Origin: Cystobacter ferrugineus
GTDB lineage: Bacteria; Myxococcota; Myxococcia; Myxococcales; Myxococcaceae
NCBI RefSeq assembly: GCF_001887355.1
Contig: NZ_MPIN01000003.1
Coordinates: 825,956 to 889,955 of the forward strand
Reading direction: 5' to 3'
Length of the DNA: 64,000 nt
Shown: in pieces, positions 43,840 to 53,094 of the stretch
Numbering within the stretch: the first letter of the stretch is position 1
How the letters are laid out: each line of letters begins with the position of its first letter
Position numbers and translations under genes: made by a program
Notes under the pieces: model-generated
Databases searched by the model: none
What the model was told of the DNA's origin: nothing
What the model saw: only the letters and a program-made list of their open reading frames with translations

Positions 43840-45593
43840 GGTGCGTCCTCCTCGAGCAACGCCCGGGCCGCGCGTCGCAGCCCCGCGGCATCCAGGCCCA
43901 GTTGCGCCCGCTGCACACGCGCGTCCCCATGGGGCACGAAGGCATCCGGCATGCCCAGCAGCCTCACCCGGGCCACCACGCGCCGGGCGGCGAGCACCTC
44001 CAGCACCGCGCTGCCCAGCCCTCCGTGCGTCGTGCCCTCCTCCGCCACCACCAGGCGCCCACAGGCGGCGGCCTCCAGCACGGCCGCCTCATCGAGCGGG
44101 GTGACGAAGCGCGCGTCCACCACGCTCCAGTCCGGCTCCGCCGCGGCGGCCTCCAACGCGGACACGGCGAGCGGCCCCAGGGTGAGCAAGCACACGCGCG
44201 GCGCTCGTGCCCGCTTCAACCAGCGCGCCCCCTGCCCCGCCCCCGGCGCCTCGGGCACGAGTCCGGCCGGCCACTCCGGCAGGGTGCCCCGGGGAAAGCG
44301 CATCAGCGAGGGGCCCGGCAGCGCGAGCGCGGTGGCGAGCAACTCCGGCACGTCCTCACCCGTCACCGGCGCCATCATCGTGAGGCCGGGGATGGGCCGC
44401 AGCGAGGCCACGTCATAGGTGCCCTGGTGCGTGGCGCCATCCGCGCCCACCAGGCCCGCGCGATCCACGGCGAACAGCACGGGCAGGCCCGTCAGGCACA
44501 CGTCGTGGATGATCTGATCGTACGCGCGCTGCAGGAACGTCGAGTAGATGGCGCACACGGGCCGCAGTCCCGTGGCGGCCAGGCCCGCGCAGAAGGTGAC
44601 GGCATGCGACTCGGCGATGCCCACGTCGAAGACCCGCTCGGGGAAGCGCTGCTGGAGCCGCACCAGGGCACTGCCCTCCAGCATGGCCGGCGTCACCGTC
44701 ACCACGCGCGCGTCACGCGCCATCAGCTCTTCCACGGCGGAGGCGAAGGCCTCGCTGAAGGTGCGCTGGCCCCCGCGCGAGCGCACGAGCTTCCCGTCCC
44801 GCCACTCGTACGGGCCCATGGCGTGGCCACGCGTCTGGAGATCCGCCTCGGCGGGGGGAAAGCCCCGGCCCTTCTGCGTGAGCACGTGCACCACCACCGG
44901 GCGCGACGAGGTGCGCGCCTCGCGCAGCGCGTGCAGGAGCACGGGCAGATCATGTCCGTCCAGCGGCCCCAGGTAGGTGAAGCCGAGCCCCTCGAAGAAG
45001 GCCCGGGCTCCACTCGTGCGCAGCAGCGCGGGGATGGCGCCCACGTTGGCGGAGATGGACATCTGGTTGTCGTTGAGCACCACCACCAGCGGCAGATGCG
45101 AGCCCCCGGCGTTGTTGAGCCCCTCGAAGGTGAGACCCCCGGTGAGGGCCCCATCCCCCACCACCGCCACCGCGTGCCCGGGCAGTCCGCGCAGCCGCCG
45201 GCCCTGGAGCATGCCCAACGCGGCGGAGACGGCGGTGCTCGCGTGGCCCGCGGCCAGGGCATCGTGGGGGCTCTCGCGCGGATCCAGGAAGGGCGCGATG
45301 CCCCCGGCCTGGCGCAAGGTGTCCATGCGCTCGCGCCGGCCGGTGAGCAGCTTGTGGGCATAGGCCTGGTGGCCCACGTCGAAGACGAGCGCGTCCTGGG
45401 GCGAGTGGAAGACGCGGTGCAGGGCGACGATGAGCTCCACCACGCCCAGCGAGGCGCCCAGGTGGCCGCCCACGCGGCCACACAGGGCGATGATGTCCTC
45501 CCGCAGCTCCTCGCACAGACGGGGCAGGTCGGACTCGGGCAGGGCCCGGAGGTCCTTCGGCTCGTGGATGCGCGGCAGGAGCCGCTCCGTCAC
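43836..45593 (-). CDS. dxs: 1-deoxy-D-xylulose-5-phosphate synthase
   Basis: 585 residues, slightly shorter than the E. coli enzyme (620). TPP-dependent condensation of pyruvate and glyceraldehyde-3-phosphate, first step of the MEP isoprenoid pathway. GHLGASLGVVEL, the GHQAYAHK histidine, GDGALTGGLTFEGLNN (TPP-Mg site), NDNQMSIS and GLHGATHQG-type DGATHQGTYD are all present. ATG overlaps the ispA stop by four bases, so it is translationally coupled to the prenyl synthase. Confidence 0.97.
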   Translation of the reverse strand: MTERLLPRIHEPKDLRALPESDLPRLCEELREDIIALCGRVGGHLGASLGVVELIVALHRVFHSPQDALVFDVGHQAYAHKLLTGRRERMDTLRQAGGIAPFLDPRESPHDALAAGHASTAVSAALGMLQGRRLRGLPGHAVAVVGDGALTGGLTFEGLNNAGGSHLPLVVVLNDNQMSISANVGAIPALLRTSGARAFFEGLGFTYLGPLDGHDLPVLLHALREARTSSRPVVVHVLTQKGRGFPPAEADLQTRGHAMGPYEWRDGKLVRSRGGQRTFSEAFASAVEELMARDARVVTVTPAMLEGSALVRLQQRFPERVFDVGIAESHAVTFCAGLAATGLRPVCAIYSTFLQRAYDQIIHDVCLTGLPVLFAVDRAGLVGADGATHQGTYDVASLRPIPGLTMMAPVTGEDVPELLATALALPGPSLMRFPRGTLPEWPAGLVPEAPGAGQGARWLKRARAPRVCLLTLGPLAVSALEAAAAEPDWSVVDARFVTPLDEAAVLEAAACGRLVVAEEGTTHGGLGSAVLEVLAARRVVARVRLLGMPDAFVPHGDARVQRAQLGLDAAGLRRAARALLEEDAP

Positions 45594-46480
45594 GAGCTGC
45601 GCTCCACCGAGTAGCGCGCGAGCGCCGCCAGCGGGCCCTCCCGGGGCTCCAGCGGCGCCACGGCGGCGATGGCCTCGGCCACCTTGCGCTTGGCGAGCTG
45701 CTTGGACTCTTCCAGGCCCAGCACCGCCGGGAAGGTGTGACGTCCGGCGGCGGCGTCCGCGCCCACGGGCTTGCCCAGGGTGGACGCGTCGCTCGTGACG
45801 TCCAGCACGTCATCGGCGATCTGGAAGGCGAGTCCCACCGCGTCCCCGTAGGTGTCCGCGCGGGCGAGCGCGTCGGCACCGCCCCCCGCGGCGATGACGC
45901 CCATGCGGCACGCGGCGCGGATGAGGGCGCCCGTCTTCAGGCGGTGCATCCGGGTGAGGTAGTCGATGTGGGCCGGGCGATCCTCGGCGATGTCCAGCAC
46001 CTGACCGCCCACCATGCCCGAGGAGCCCGCGGCCACGGCCAGCTCACGGCAGAGCGCGGCGCGCATCGGCTCGGGGCCGCCGGCCACCAGGGCGAAGGCG
46101 TCCGTGAGCATCGAGTCGCCCGCGAGGATGGCCATCGCCTCGCCGTACACCTTGTGGTTGGTGGGCACGCCCCGGCGCAGATCGTCGTCGTCCATGGACG
46201 GCAGATCATCGTGCACGAGCGAGTAGGTGTGGATGAACTCGAGCGCGCACGCGCAGTCCTCCACCACGCGCGACGTGGTGGTCTGCTGGAGCACGGCCTC
46301 GGCGAAGCTCAGGCACAACACCGGACGCAGCCGCTTGCCACCGGCCAGCAGCGAGTAGCGGATGGACTCGAGCAGACGGGGGGGCACCTGGGTCCCCAGC
46401 TCCTCCGTGCGCGAGCGCAGCAGCGCTTCCACCCGCTGCTGCTGGGTGTTCAGGTAGGCATGCAAATCAAAAGACGACAT
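45590..46480 (-). CDS. ispA: Polyprenyl (farnesyl/geranylgeranyl) diphosphate synthase
   Basis: 296 residues. Chain elongation of isopentenyl diphosphate. First aspartate-rich motif DDLPSMDDDDLRRG, second motif QIADDVLDVTSD, plus AGGKRLRPVLC near the N-terminus. The residues before the first motif (HTYSLVHDD) fit the IspA class. Product length (C15 or C20) cannot be fixed. ATG follows the response-regulator stop after one base. Confidence 0.93.
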   Translation of the reverse strand: MSSFDLHAYLNTQQQRVEALLRSRTEELGTQVPPRLLESIRYSLLAGGKRLRPVLCLSFAEAVLQQTTTSRVVEDCACALEFIHTYSLVHDDLPSMDDDDLRRGVPTNHKVYGEAMAILAGDSMLTDAFALVAGGPEPMRAALCRELAVAAGSSGMVGGQVLDIAEDRPAHIDYLTRMHRLKTGALIRAACRMGVIAAGGGADALARADTYGDAVGLAFQIADDVLDVTSDASTLGKPVGADAAAGRHTFPAVLGLEESKQLAKRKVAEAIAAVAPLEPREGPLAALARYSVERSS

Positions 46481-46481
46481 G

Positions 46482-46874
46482 TCAGGTAACCTCGGGCGTG
46501 GGCTGCTGTGGAAGGAGCTGGCGCAGACGACGGATCAGCGCCTCCAGGTCCAGGGGCTTCACGAAATAATCCGCGGCGCCGGCTTCCGCGCCGCGCCGCT
46601 TGTCCTCGGGCTCCCCACGTCCACTGATGAAGATGATGGGGATGTCGCGGAACTGTTCGTTCTTCTTGACGGCCTTGCACAGCTCGAAGCCATCGATCCA
46701 GGACATGTTCACGTCCATGAGGATGACGTCGGGCCGCTTGAGCTGAAGGGAGGCGATGAGCCGCAGACCGTTGGCGGCGGCGTTGACCTCGAAGTCTTCG
46801 GACTCCAGGGCGAGCGAGAGCAACTCGCGCGTGTCGCGGTCATCGTCGACGATGGTGACCTTGGGCTTGGACAT
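46482..46874 (-). CDS. Single-domain response regulator (receiver only)
   Basis: 130 residues. Intact receiver: acidic pair VDDDRDTRE, phospho-acceptor in VILMDVNMSWIDG, FISGRG with the conserved serine, and FVKPLD lysine. There is no output domain. It lies between xseB and ispA in a tight operon, separated from ispA by one base, yet no kinase is adjacent. It probably relays phosphoryl groups or acts by protein contact. Confidence 0.92.
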   Translation of the reverse strand: MSKPKVTIVDDDRDTRELLSLALESEDFEVNAAANGLRLIASLQLKRPDVILMDVNMSWIDGFELCKAVKKNEQFRDIPIIFISGRGEPEDKRRGAEAGAADYFVKPLDLEALIRRLRQLLPQQPTPEVT

Positions 46875-46912
46875 GGGATGGCCGGGGTGGGAAGTCGTCG
46901 TCCCTCGACAAA

Positions 46913-47275
46913 CTAGAACGGCACATCATCCTCGGGAGGGGGGGTGGCCGCTCGGGAAGCAGCCGGGCTGCCCCGGGCCGGAGCGGGAGCGGCGGGCGCC
47001 GGGGACACCACCGGGGGCTTCACGCCCGCCTGCAGCGGCACCACCTCGTCCTGTCCATCCGCGGACAGCAACTCCTCGATGCGCTTCTCCGCCGCGTTGA
47101 GCAGCTGCTCACCCCGGCGCACCAGCTTGATGCCCTCCTCGAAGGACTTGAGCGACTCCTCGAGCGAGAGGGTGCCGCCCTCCAGCCGGGCCACCATCTC
47201 CTCGAGCTTCTGCACCACGTCCCCGTACTGCTCGGGCACCGCCTCCGCCCCCTTGCCCCTGCTGTCCTTCGCCAC
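46913..47275 (-). CDS. xseB: Exodeoxyribonuclease VII small subunit with C-terminal extension
   Basis: 120 residues; typical XseB is about 80. The core coiled-coil region (about 17-72) has YGDVVQKLEEMVARLEGGTL and SFEEGIKLVRRGEQLLN. The extension is proline/alanine-rich and ends in PPPEDDVPF. The last residues, DDVPF, resemble the acidic tip of single-stranded DNA-binding protein (DDIPF). The core assembles with XseA to degrade single-stranded DNA. Confidence 0.93.
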   Translation of the reverse strand: MAKDSRGKGAEAVPEQYGDVVQKLEEMVARLEGGTLSLEESLKSFEEGIKLVRRGEQLLNAAEKRIEELLSADGQDEVVPLQAGVKPPVVSPAPAAPAPARGSPAASRAATPPPEDDVPF

Positions 47276-47359
47276 GGCGTGTCCACCTCGAGAGAAAGAG
47301 CCGGCGGACTCTATAGAGGAGGCCTTCTCCAGGTTCCAGCGGGACCTGAGGGGGGTTCG

Positions 47360-49087
47360 TCAGCAATCCACCGGACCTTTCACTGCCGTCACGGTGGCCT
47401 CGATTTCCTCGCATCCCTGGAGCGTCCTGGCCCCACTGGTGGCGAACTTGATGCCGAGCGCCTCGCCAGGCTGGACGTCCGCGATGGAACGAACCACCCC
47501 TCCGTCGCGCCGCCGGACGGTGACGGCGTAGCCGCGAGACATGACCTTGAGCGGACTCAGGGCATCCAACCGGCCCTCCAACCCCTGGAAGTGACGCTGG
47601 GCGTGGGCGAGCGCGTCCTTTTCCAGGGCCACCAGGCGGGCCTTGTGATCGGCCAGCCGGGCGCGCAACTCCGCCACCCGCGCCACCGGGGAGACACGTT
47701 CCAACCGCAAGCGGGCCTGAGCCGCCTGGGCCCGGCGCGCCGCCACGTCCGCGCGCAGCGCGTCCTTGAGCCGGGCGGAGAGCTGCACCAGGCGCGCGCG
47801 CTGCTCGGCCAGCCGGGACTGGGGCCGCTGGCGTTGCAGGTGCTCGGAGTGGGCCTTGAACTCCTCGCGCCGCTCGCGGAGCACCTGACGCATCCGCCGC
47901 GTCATCGCGTCCTCGGCGTCCGCCAGCCGCAGCCGCTCGTTGGACAGGCGCCGGCGGGGATCCACCAGCCGGCCCCGCGCCTCCCCGAGGGCGCCGCGCA
48001 ACTCCAGGACGCGGCGCTCGGCCGCCTTGCGCAGCCGTACCGACCAGGTGGCCAGGCCGTATTCCAGCTCCTGCAACACCGGCGCGAGCCGCTCCGCCGC
48101 CGCGCTGGGGGTGGGCGCGCGCCAGTCCGCCACGAAGTCCGCGATGGTGAAGTCAATCTCATGCCCGATGGCGGACACCACCGGCACGGGCGAGGCGAAG
48201 ATGGCGCGCGCCACTCGCTCCTCGTTGAACGTCCAGAGGTCTTCCTTCGAGCCGCCGCCGCGCGTGACGACGATGACGTCCACGTCCGTGCGAGACAGGC
48301 GCTCGATGCCGCGCGCCACCTCCTCGGCGGACCCCTCGCCCTGCACGCGCGCGTCGCACAGCAGCACGGACAGGCGCGGGTGGCGCGAGTGCAGCACGCG
48401 CAGGAAGTCCTGCAGCGCCGCGCCGGTGCGGCTCGTCACCACGCCGATGCGCCGGGGCGGGAAGGGCAGCGGACGGGGCGGCCGGACGCGGTTGTCGCCA
48501 ATGAGCCCCTCGGCGGCCAGCCGCGCCTTGAGCTGCTCGAAGGCGAGCGCCAGCGCCCCCTCCCCTTCCGGCTCCAGCTTGAAGGCGATGAGGCTGTAGC
48601 GCCCCGAGGGCGCGTAGAGGTCCACGCTGCCCTCGACCACCACCGCGAGCCCGTCGCGCAGGTGGAAGCGCAGCCGCGCCGCCTGCGAGGCCCACATCTT
48701 CACGTCGATCGACGCCTCCGCGTCCTTGAGCGTGAAGTACAGGTGGCCGCGGGCGTTGGCGCCCCGGAAGCCGGACACCTCGCCGCGCACCAGCACCCGG
48801 GGGAAGCGCGACTCGAGCGTCGTCTTGATCTGCTGGGTGAGCTCGCCCACGGTGAGCACCGTGCGCGTGGGCGCCGCCGGGCGCGCGGGCGCTCCGGGCA
48901 GGGAAGGCAGTGACGTGGACACGTCCGCCAGCGCCGCGGGCGCGGGGGGCCGGGCGGGAGGCTCGGGCGGCTTGGGCGCCACGGCCTCCTCCTTCGGCGG
49001 AGCCAGGGGAAGAAGAGTCCCGCCGAACAGATCTCCCTGCCCGGCCGGAGGGGCGGGAGTCTCGCCCGTCGCGCGCCGCTTCTTCAT
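47360..49087 (-). CDS. xseA: Exodeoxyribonuclease VII large subunit
   Basis: 575 residues. An N-terminal proline-rich extension of about 75 residues containing GDLFGG precedes the OB-fold (LTVGELTQQIKTTLESRFP, FRGANARGHLYFTLKD). The catalytic domain has GVVTSRTGAALQD, VTRGGGSKEDLW and the hallmark SAIGHEIDFTIADFVADWR, followed by APTPSAAAE. A coiled coil then leads to the C-terminal LKVMSRGYAVT. ATG overlaps the upstream FHA/TPR stop by four bases; xseB starts 85 bp past its stop. Confidence 0.97.
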   Translation of the reverse strand: MKKRRATGETPAPPAGQGDLFGGTLLPLAPPKEEAVAPKPPEPPARPPAPAALADVSTSLPSLPGAPARPAAPTRTVLTVGELTQQIKTTLESRFPRVLVRGEVSGFRGANARGHLYFTLKDAEASIDVKMWASQAARLRFHLRDGLAVVVEGSVDLYAPSGRYSLIAFKLEPEGEGALALAFEQLKARLAAEGLIGDNRVRPPRPLPFPPRRIGVVTSRTGAALQDFLRVLHSRHPRLSVLLCDARVQGEGSAEEVARGIERLSRTDVDVIVVTRGGGSKEDLWTFNEERVARAIFASPVPVVSAIGHEIDFTIADFVADWRAPTPSAAAERLAPVLQELEYGLATWSVRLRKAAERRVLELRGALGEARGRLVDPRRRLSNERLRLADAEDAMTRRMRQVLRERREEFKAHSEHLQRQRPQSRLAEQRARLVQLSARLKDALRADVAARRAQAAQARLRLERVSPVARVAELRARLADHKARLVALEKDALAHAQRHFQGLEGRLDALSPLKVMSRGYAVTVRRRDGGVVRSIADVQPGEALGIKFATSGARTLQGCEEIEATVTAVKGPVDC

Positions 49088-50892
49088 CGCTTGAGCTTCT
49101 CGACCCAGCCCTTGGCCTTCTGGTGCGTCTCGTCATCCGGCGAGGTCATGGACATGACCTCGCGGAACTTGGGCAGCGCTTCCTCGGGATCGGTGTCCTT
49201 CATGGCGTAGGCGCTCATGTAGACGTCCTTCGCCTTCTGGCGCATCTCGCTGACGATGTTGGCGGCGCCCGTGTTGCTCGGATCCGCCTGGAGGGCGCGC
49301 TGGGCATAATCCATCGCGCGGCCCCACTGCCCGGACACCTTCGCCGTCGAGGCCATCTTGTAATAGTTGTTGGCGGCGCGCTTGCCCGCCCCGGCGACGA
49401 GCTTGCTGCTGCGGCCGTTGGTGATCCTCCGGTCCAGATCCAACAGGCGCGTCAGGCCCCGGTCGTCCAGGTCCTCCATCTTCTTGTAGAGGGTGCCGAA
49501 GTCCGACAACTGGGTCATGAGCGTCTTGCACTGCGGGGCCTTGTCCGCGCAGGCATTGGCCATGGCCATGGCGCCCTGCAGATCGCCATCGCGGTAGCGA
49601 TCCACCGCTTGATCCCACGGCTTGGGCACCGCCTTGGGGGTGGGCGGAGGGGGAGGCGCGTCACGCTCCGCGATGGCGCGCGCGGCCTGCTCGTTGACGA
49701 CCTTGGCGTCGCGGTGCTCCGGGAAGGCCACGAGCACGTCGTCGGTGATGGCCTTGGCCTGATCGATCTGCTTCTGCGACAGGAGCGACTGGGCCTCGCC
49801 CACGCGCTTGTCGGCCTTGTCCTTCAGCCCCCGGCGCAGCGAGCCCACCGCCTCGAACATCTGGGTGTCCTGGCTCACCTTGGCCAGCGAGGTGGACGCC
49901 GGACCGAGCTGGTTCTGCTCCAGCGCCGTCCGGGCCGCCTCGAGCGCCACCTGGTTGGGAATCTCCTTCTCCACGCGCGCCAGGTAGTCACCCACCTGCG
50001 GGTGCTCGGGCTCGGCTTCCTTGAGCTCCAGCAGCCGCTGCTTGGCCTCGGACCACTTGCCATCACGGATGAGGTTCTTGGCCTCCTGGAACAGGCCGGC
50101 GATCTGCTCGCGCTGCTGCTGGGCGGCCATGGCGTTCTGGCGCAGCGCCTCGGCCTGCCGCTGCTGCTGCAACTTCATGATGAGCAGCACGGCCGCCAGG
50201 AGCACGAAGACGGACGCGGAGATCACCAGCAGGCGCTTCTTGCGCTTCTGCGCCTCGGGATCCGCCACCGCCGTGCGGCCCCGGCCCGGGCGCACCCGCG
50301 ACTCGGGACGGGGCGGAGGACGCCGGGGGGCGATCGCCACCTCCCCATCCCCCTCCTCCTCCGCGGCGGGCGCCGCCGGAGCGGCCGCGGTGCGGGTACG
50401 GGCCGGACGCGCGGGCGGTGCCGAGGGCATCGGCATCAGCATCGTGGCATTGGAGGCGTCGTTGAAGGTGAGCTCCGTGTCGCCCAGCGTGAGCACGGCG
50501 CCGGAGGACAGGGGCGTCTCCTCGCTCAGGGGCTCGCCGTTCATCAGGGTGCCGTTACCGGACCCCAGATCGTTCACCGTCCAGCCCCCGCCCACGCGCC
50601 GGATGAGCACGTGCCGGCGGGACACCGAGGAGTCCGGGATGCAGATGGGGTTGTCGTTGGCTCGACCGATGACGTACTCGCCATCCTCCAGACCGAACTC
50701 CTGGCCGGCGCAGGGACCCGCGATGCACACCAGCTTCGTGCCCGATACCGGAAGGGGCGCCGGCTCGGGGGGCGGCGCGGCGGAGGGGCTCCTGCGCACC
50801 GGGGGACGCTGACGCGCGGCGCCGCCCGAGGGGGCGTCCGACGAGGAACTGGTCGTGGGGCGACGACGGGTGGGAGGGGAACCGTTCGACAT
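49084..50892 (-). CDS. FHA-domain, single-TM, TPR protein of the Tad-like locus
   Basis: 602 residues. An FHA domain (about 52-145) has VIGRAND, SSVSRRHVLI and GSGNGTLMN, the phosphothreonine-binding set. A proline/arginine-rich linker, one transmembrane helix (about 223-246, KRLLVISASVFVLL) and a TPR/coiled region (about 250-600) follow, so the FHA is cytoplasmic and TPRs periplasmic. It lies downstream of tadC on the same strand and is coupled to xseA by ATGA. It could connect phospho-signalling to the pilus platform; this is inference. Confidence 0.85.
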   Translation of the reverse strand: MSNGSPPTRRRPTTSSSSDAPSGGAARQRPPVRRSPSAAPPPEPAPLPVSGTKLVCIAGPCAGQEFGLEDGEYVIGRANDNPICIPDSSVSRRHVLIRRVGGGWTVNDLGSGNGTLMNGEPLSEETPLSSGAVLTLGDTELTFNDASNATMLMPMPSAPPARPARTRTAAAPAAPAAEEEGDGEVAIAPRRPPPRPESRVRPGRGRTAVADPEAQKRKKRLLVISASVFVLLAAVLLIMKLQQQRQAEALRQNAMAAQQQREQIAGLFQEAKNLIRDGKWSEAKQRLLELKEAEPEHPQVGDYLARVEKEIPNQVALEAARTALEQNQLGPASTSLAKVSQDTQMFEAVGSLRRGLKDKADKRVGEAQSLLSQKQIDQAKAITDDVLVAFPEHRDAKVVNEQAARAIAERDAPPPPPTPKAVPKPWDQAVDRYRDGDLQGAMAMANACADKAPQCKTLMTQLSDFGTLYKKMEDLDDRGLTRLLDLDRRITNGRSSKLVAGAGKRAANNYYKMASTAKVSGQWGRAMDYAQRALQADPSNTGAANIVSEMRQKAKDVYMSAYAMKDTDPEEALPKFREVMSMTSPDDETHQKAKGWVEKLKR

Positions 50893-51271
50893 GGGAAGTC
50901 ACCGCTTCGTTTCGTACACGGAGACGGGCCTCACGGCCCGTGCTCGATGGCCTTCTCGGCCGCCAGATTGTGACAGCGATGCGCCTCGGTAGGAAAGCGC
51001 CGGTTGATTTCGTCGAGCCACCAGGGCGGCCCGCTCGGTGGTCTTGAACTGGATGTCACGGGGAAAATCCAGCACCAAGTGTCCACATGTCCGCTCCTGG
51101 TCGACCGTCACCTGGCTCGTCCCAGGCGGACAACAGGCCCTCCAGGCCCACGGGACAGCGGTCGAGCAAGCGCCCGGCCCGGGTCGTGGTCGGGGAGCAC
51201 GACCGCGCGGGCCACACGGGCGACGCGGGCGAGGACGAGCGCCGCGCCGGCCGGAGTGCCCCGCGCGGGGA
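50893..51271. other. 379-bp region between tadC and the FHA gene
   Basis: No convincing gene. It holds a small hairpin (ACGGGCC-TCAC-GGCCCGT, 50924-50941) near the FHA start. A 70-residue minus frame (50899-51111) has codon use unlike its neighbours and was not accepted. Confidence 0.5.
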
Positions 51272-52174
51272 CTAGCTGCCGACGTCTCCGAACATGAACT
51301 GGAACACGATGGGCCCGAAGAGCACCATGAACACCGTGGGGAAGATGCACGCGATGAGCGGGAAGAGCATCTTCACCGGCGCCTCGCCGGCGAGCTTCTC
51401 GGCGCGCTGGGTGCGGTCGATGCGAAGCTGGGTGGACTGGATGCGCAGCACCTTGCCGAGGCTGGTGCCCATCTTGTCCGCCTGGATGAGCGCGGTGACG
51501 AAGGTGGTGAGCGACGGCAGGTCCACGCGGGCGATCATCGCCTTGAGTGCCTCCTCGCGCGTCTTGCCCATCTTGAGCTGCTTGAGGACGATCTGCAGCT
51601 CCTCGCGCAGCGGCCCCGCCTTGCCCTTCTCCACCACCTTGGCCAGCGCGCCCGTGAAGTCCAGGCCCGCCTCCACCGACAGCGTCAGCAGGTCCAGGTT
51701 GTAGGGCAGCGCCCGGGAGATGAGCAGGTGGCGCTTCTTCACCTGATCGTTCACCCAGATCATCGGGTAGTACATGCCGAACAGCATGAAGACCAGCGCC
51801 CAGGCCAGGTTCTCGCCGATGGCGTTCACCAGGATGAGCCCCGCCACCAGACCCACCGCGGCGGAGATCTCCTGCAGCGCCATGATGTCCTCGGGCTTGA
51901 AGGCCTGGGGCTCACCCGCGCGGATGAGGTTGCGGCGCATCTTGGACTCGTAGCTCGGCCACATGAAGCGGCGGTTCATCACGCCAAGCTTGCGAATGGC
52001 GACCGAGCTGAAGCCCGCGACGCCGCCGGCCGACTCGTCGCGCACCTCGGACACGAACTGCGAGAAGTAGTTCTGGTAGACGCCGAACCCGAAGAAGCCC
52101 ACGGACGCCGCGAACATCAGCGCCGAGCCGCCCATCAGCGTCGAGGTGAGAACATCGCTCATGACATCGCTCAT
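51272..52174 (-). CDS. tadC: Tad-like inner-membrane platform protein TadC
   Basis: 300 residues. T2SSF/TadC family: N-terminal hydrophobic segment, a cytoplasmic domain with YNLDLLTLSVEAGLDF and LPSLTTFVTALIQADKMG, and two closely spaced hydrophobic C-terminal segments. AGGA lies six bases upstream of ATG 52174. It starts nine bases after tadB; the two subunits should form the pilus assembly platform. The cognate ATPase is not encoded in this window. Confidence 0.92.
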   Translation of the reverse strand: MSDVMSDVLTSTLMGGSALMFAASVGFFGFGVYQNYFSQFVSEVRDESAGGVAGFSSVAIRKLGVMNRRFMWPSYESKMRRNLIRAGEPQAFKPEDIMALQEISAAVGLVAGLILVNAIGENLAWALVFMLFGMYYPMIWVNDQVKKRHLLISRALPYNLDLLTLSVEAGLDFTGALAKVVEKGKAGPLREELQIVLKQLKMGKTREEALKAMIARVDLPSLTTFVTALIQADKMGTSLGKVLRIQSTQLRIDRTQRAEKLAGEAPVKMLFPLIACIFPTVFMVLFGPIVFQFMFGDVGS

Positions 52175-52183
52175 GGCCGTTCC

Positions 52184-53029
52184 TTAGATGTCGATGTTGA
52201 CGATGCGCCGGATGATGAGCACGCCCATGACTTCCATGAGCGCGATGATCGTCACCAGCACATACCCGAACCAGTGGTCCATCATCGGCTCCATCAGGTC
52301 CGGACGCATGTAGTTGAGCACCAGGCCGAGCACGGCCGGCATGGCCGCCACCACCCAGCCCTGCAGCTTGCCCTGGGAGGTGAGCGCGTCGATCTTCCCC
52401 TCGAGCCGGAAGCGCTCGCGGATGACGCTCGAGATGGTCTCGAACATCTCCGCCATGTTGCCGCCGAGCTGCCGCGCGATGTTGGTGGCCACCACCACCA
52501 GCTCCAGGTCGTCACTGCCCACCCGGCGGCCCATGTTGATGAGGGCCTCCTCCAGCGGCACGCCCAGCTTGATCTCCTTGACGAAGAGACCGAACTCCTG
52601 GGCCAGCGGCGGCTGGGACTCGCGCGCCACGTGCTCGATGGCCTGCGGGAACGTGAGGCCCGCCTTGAACGCGTTGGCCATGGCCTGCAGCGCGTCCACG
52701 AGCTGCACGTTGAACTTCTTGATGCGCCGCTTGCGGTAGTGCTTCACCAGGATGATCGGCAGGAAGAAGCCGAAGATGGTGCACACCACGCACAGGATGG
52801 GGTTGAAGATGATGTACGACAGGATGCCCAGAAGGCACATGCTGGCGATGTTGAGCACCAGCAACTGACGGGCATCGATGAAGAGGAACATGTCGCTCAA
52901 GTCGTTCATCGACTTGACGACGTAGCGCTCCTGGTACTGCTCGTAGGCCTTCGCCAGCACGGTGAAGATCACCAGGCTGAAGAAGAAGACCGATCCGGTG
53001 ACGAGGAGGAGGACGATTCCGGCCAGCAT
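52184..53029 (-). CDS. tadB: Tad-like inner-membrane platform protein TadB
   Basis: 281 residues. T2SSF family: hydrophobic N-terminus, a core with QLVDALQAMANAFKAGLTFP, LGVPLEEALINMGRRVGSDD and ISSVIRERFRLEGKIDALT, and two C-terminal transmembrane segments. GGAAG precedes the ATG. It starts 65 bp downstream of cpaB. Confidence 0.92.
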   Translation of the reverse strand: MLAGIVLLLVTGSVFFFSLVIFTVLAKAYEQYQERYVVKSMNDLSDMFLFIDARQLLVLNIASMCLLGILSYIIFNPILCVVCTIFGFFLPIILVKHYRKRRIKKFNVQLVDALQAMANAFKAGLTFPQAIEHVARESQPPLAQEFGLFVKEIKLGVPLEEALINMGRRVGSDDLELVVVATNIARQLGGNMAEMFETISSVIRERFRLEGKIDALTSQGKLQGWVVAAMPAVLGLVLNYMRPDLMEPMMDHWFGYVLVTIIALMEVMGVLIIRRIVNIDI

Positions 53030-53094
53030 GGGCGAGGACTTCCTTCAGCGACGGGGGGAGGCCAGCAGCGGGGAGGAAGGAATCAACGAACGCT

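Noticed and set aside
50899-51111. 70-residue minus-strand frame upstream of the FHA gene
   Set aside because: Codon third positions are unlike neighbours, start context is weak and no homology is evident; possible but unsupported.
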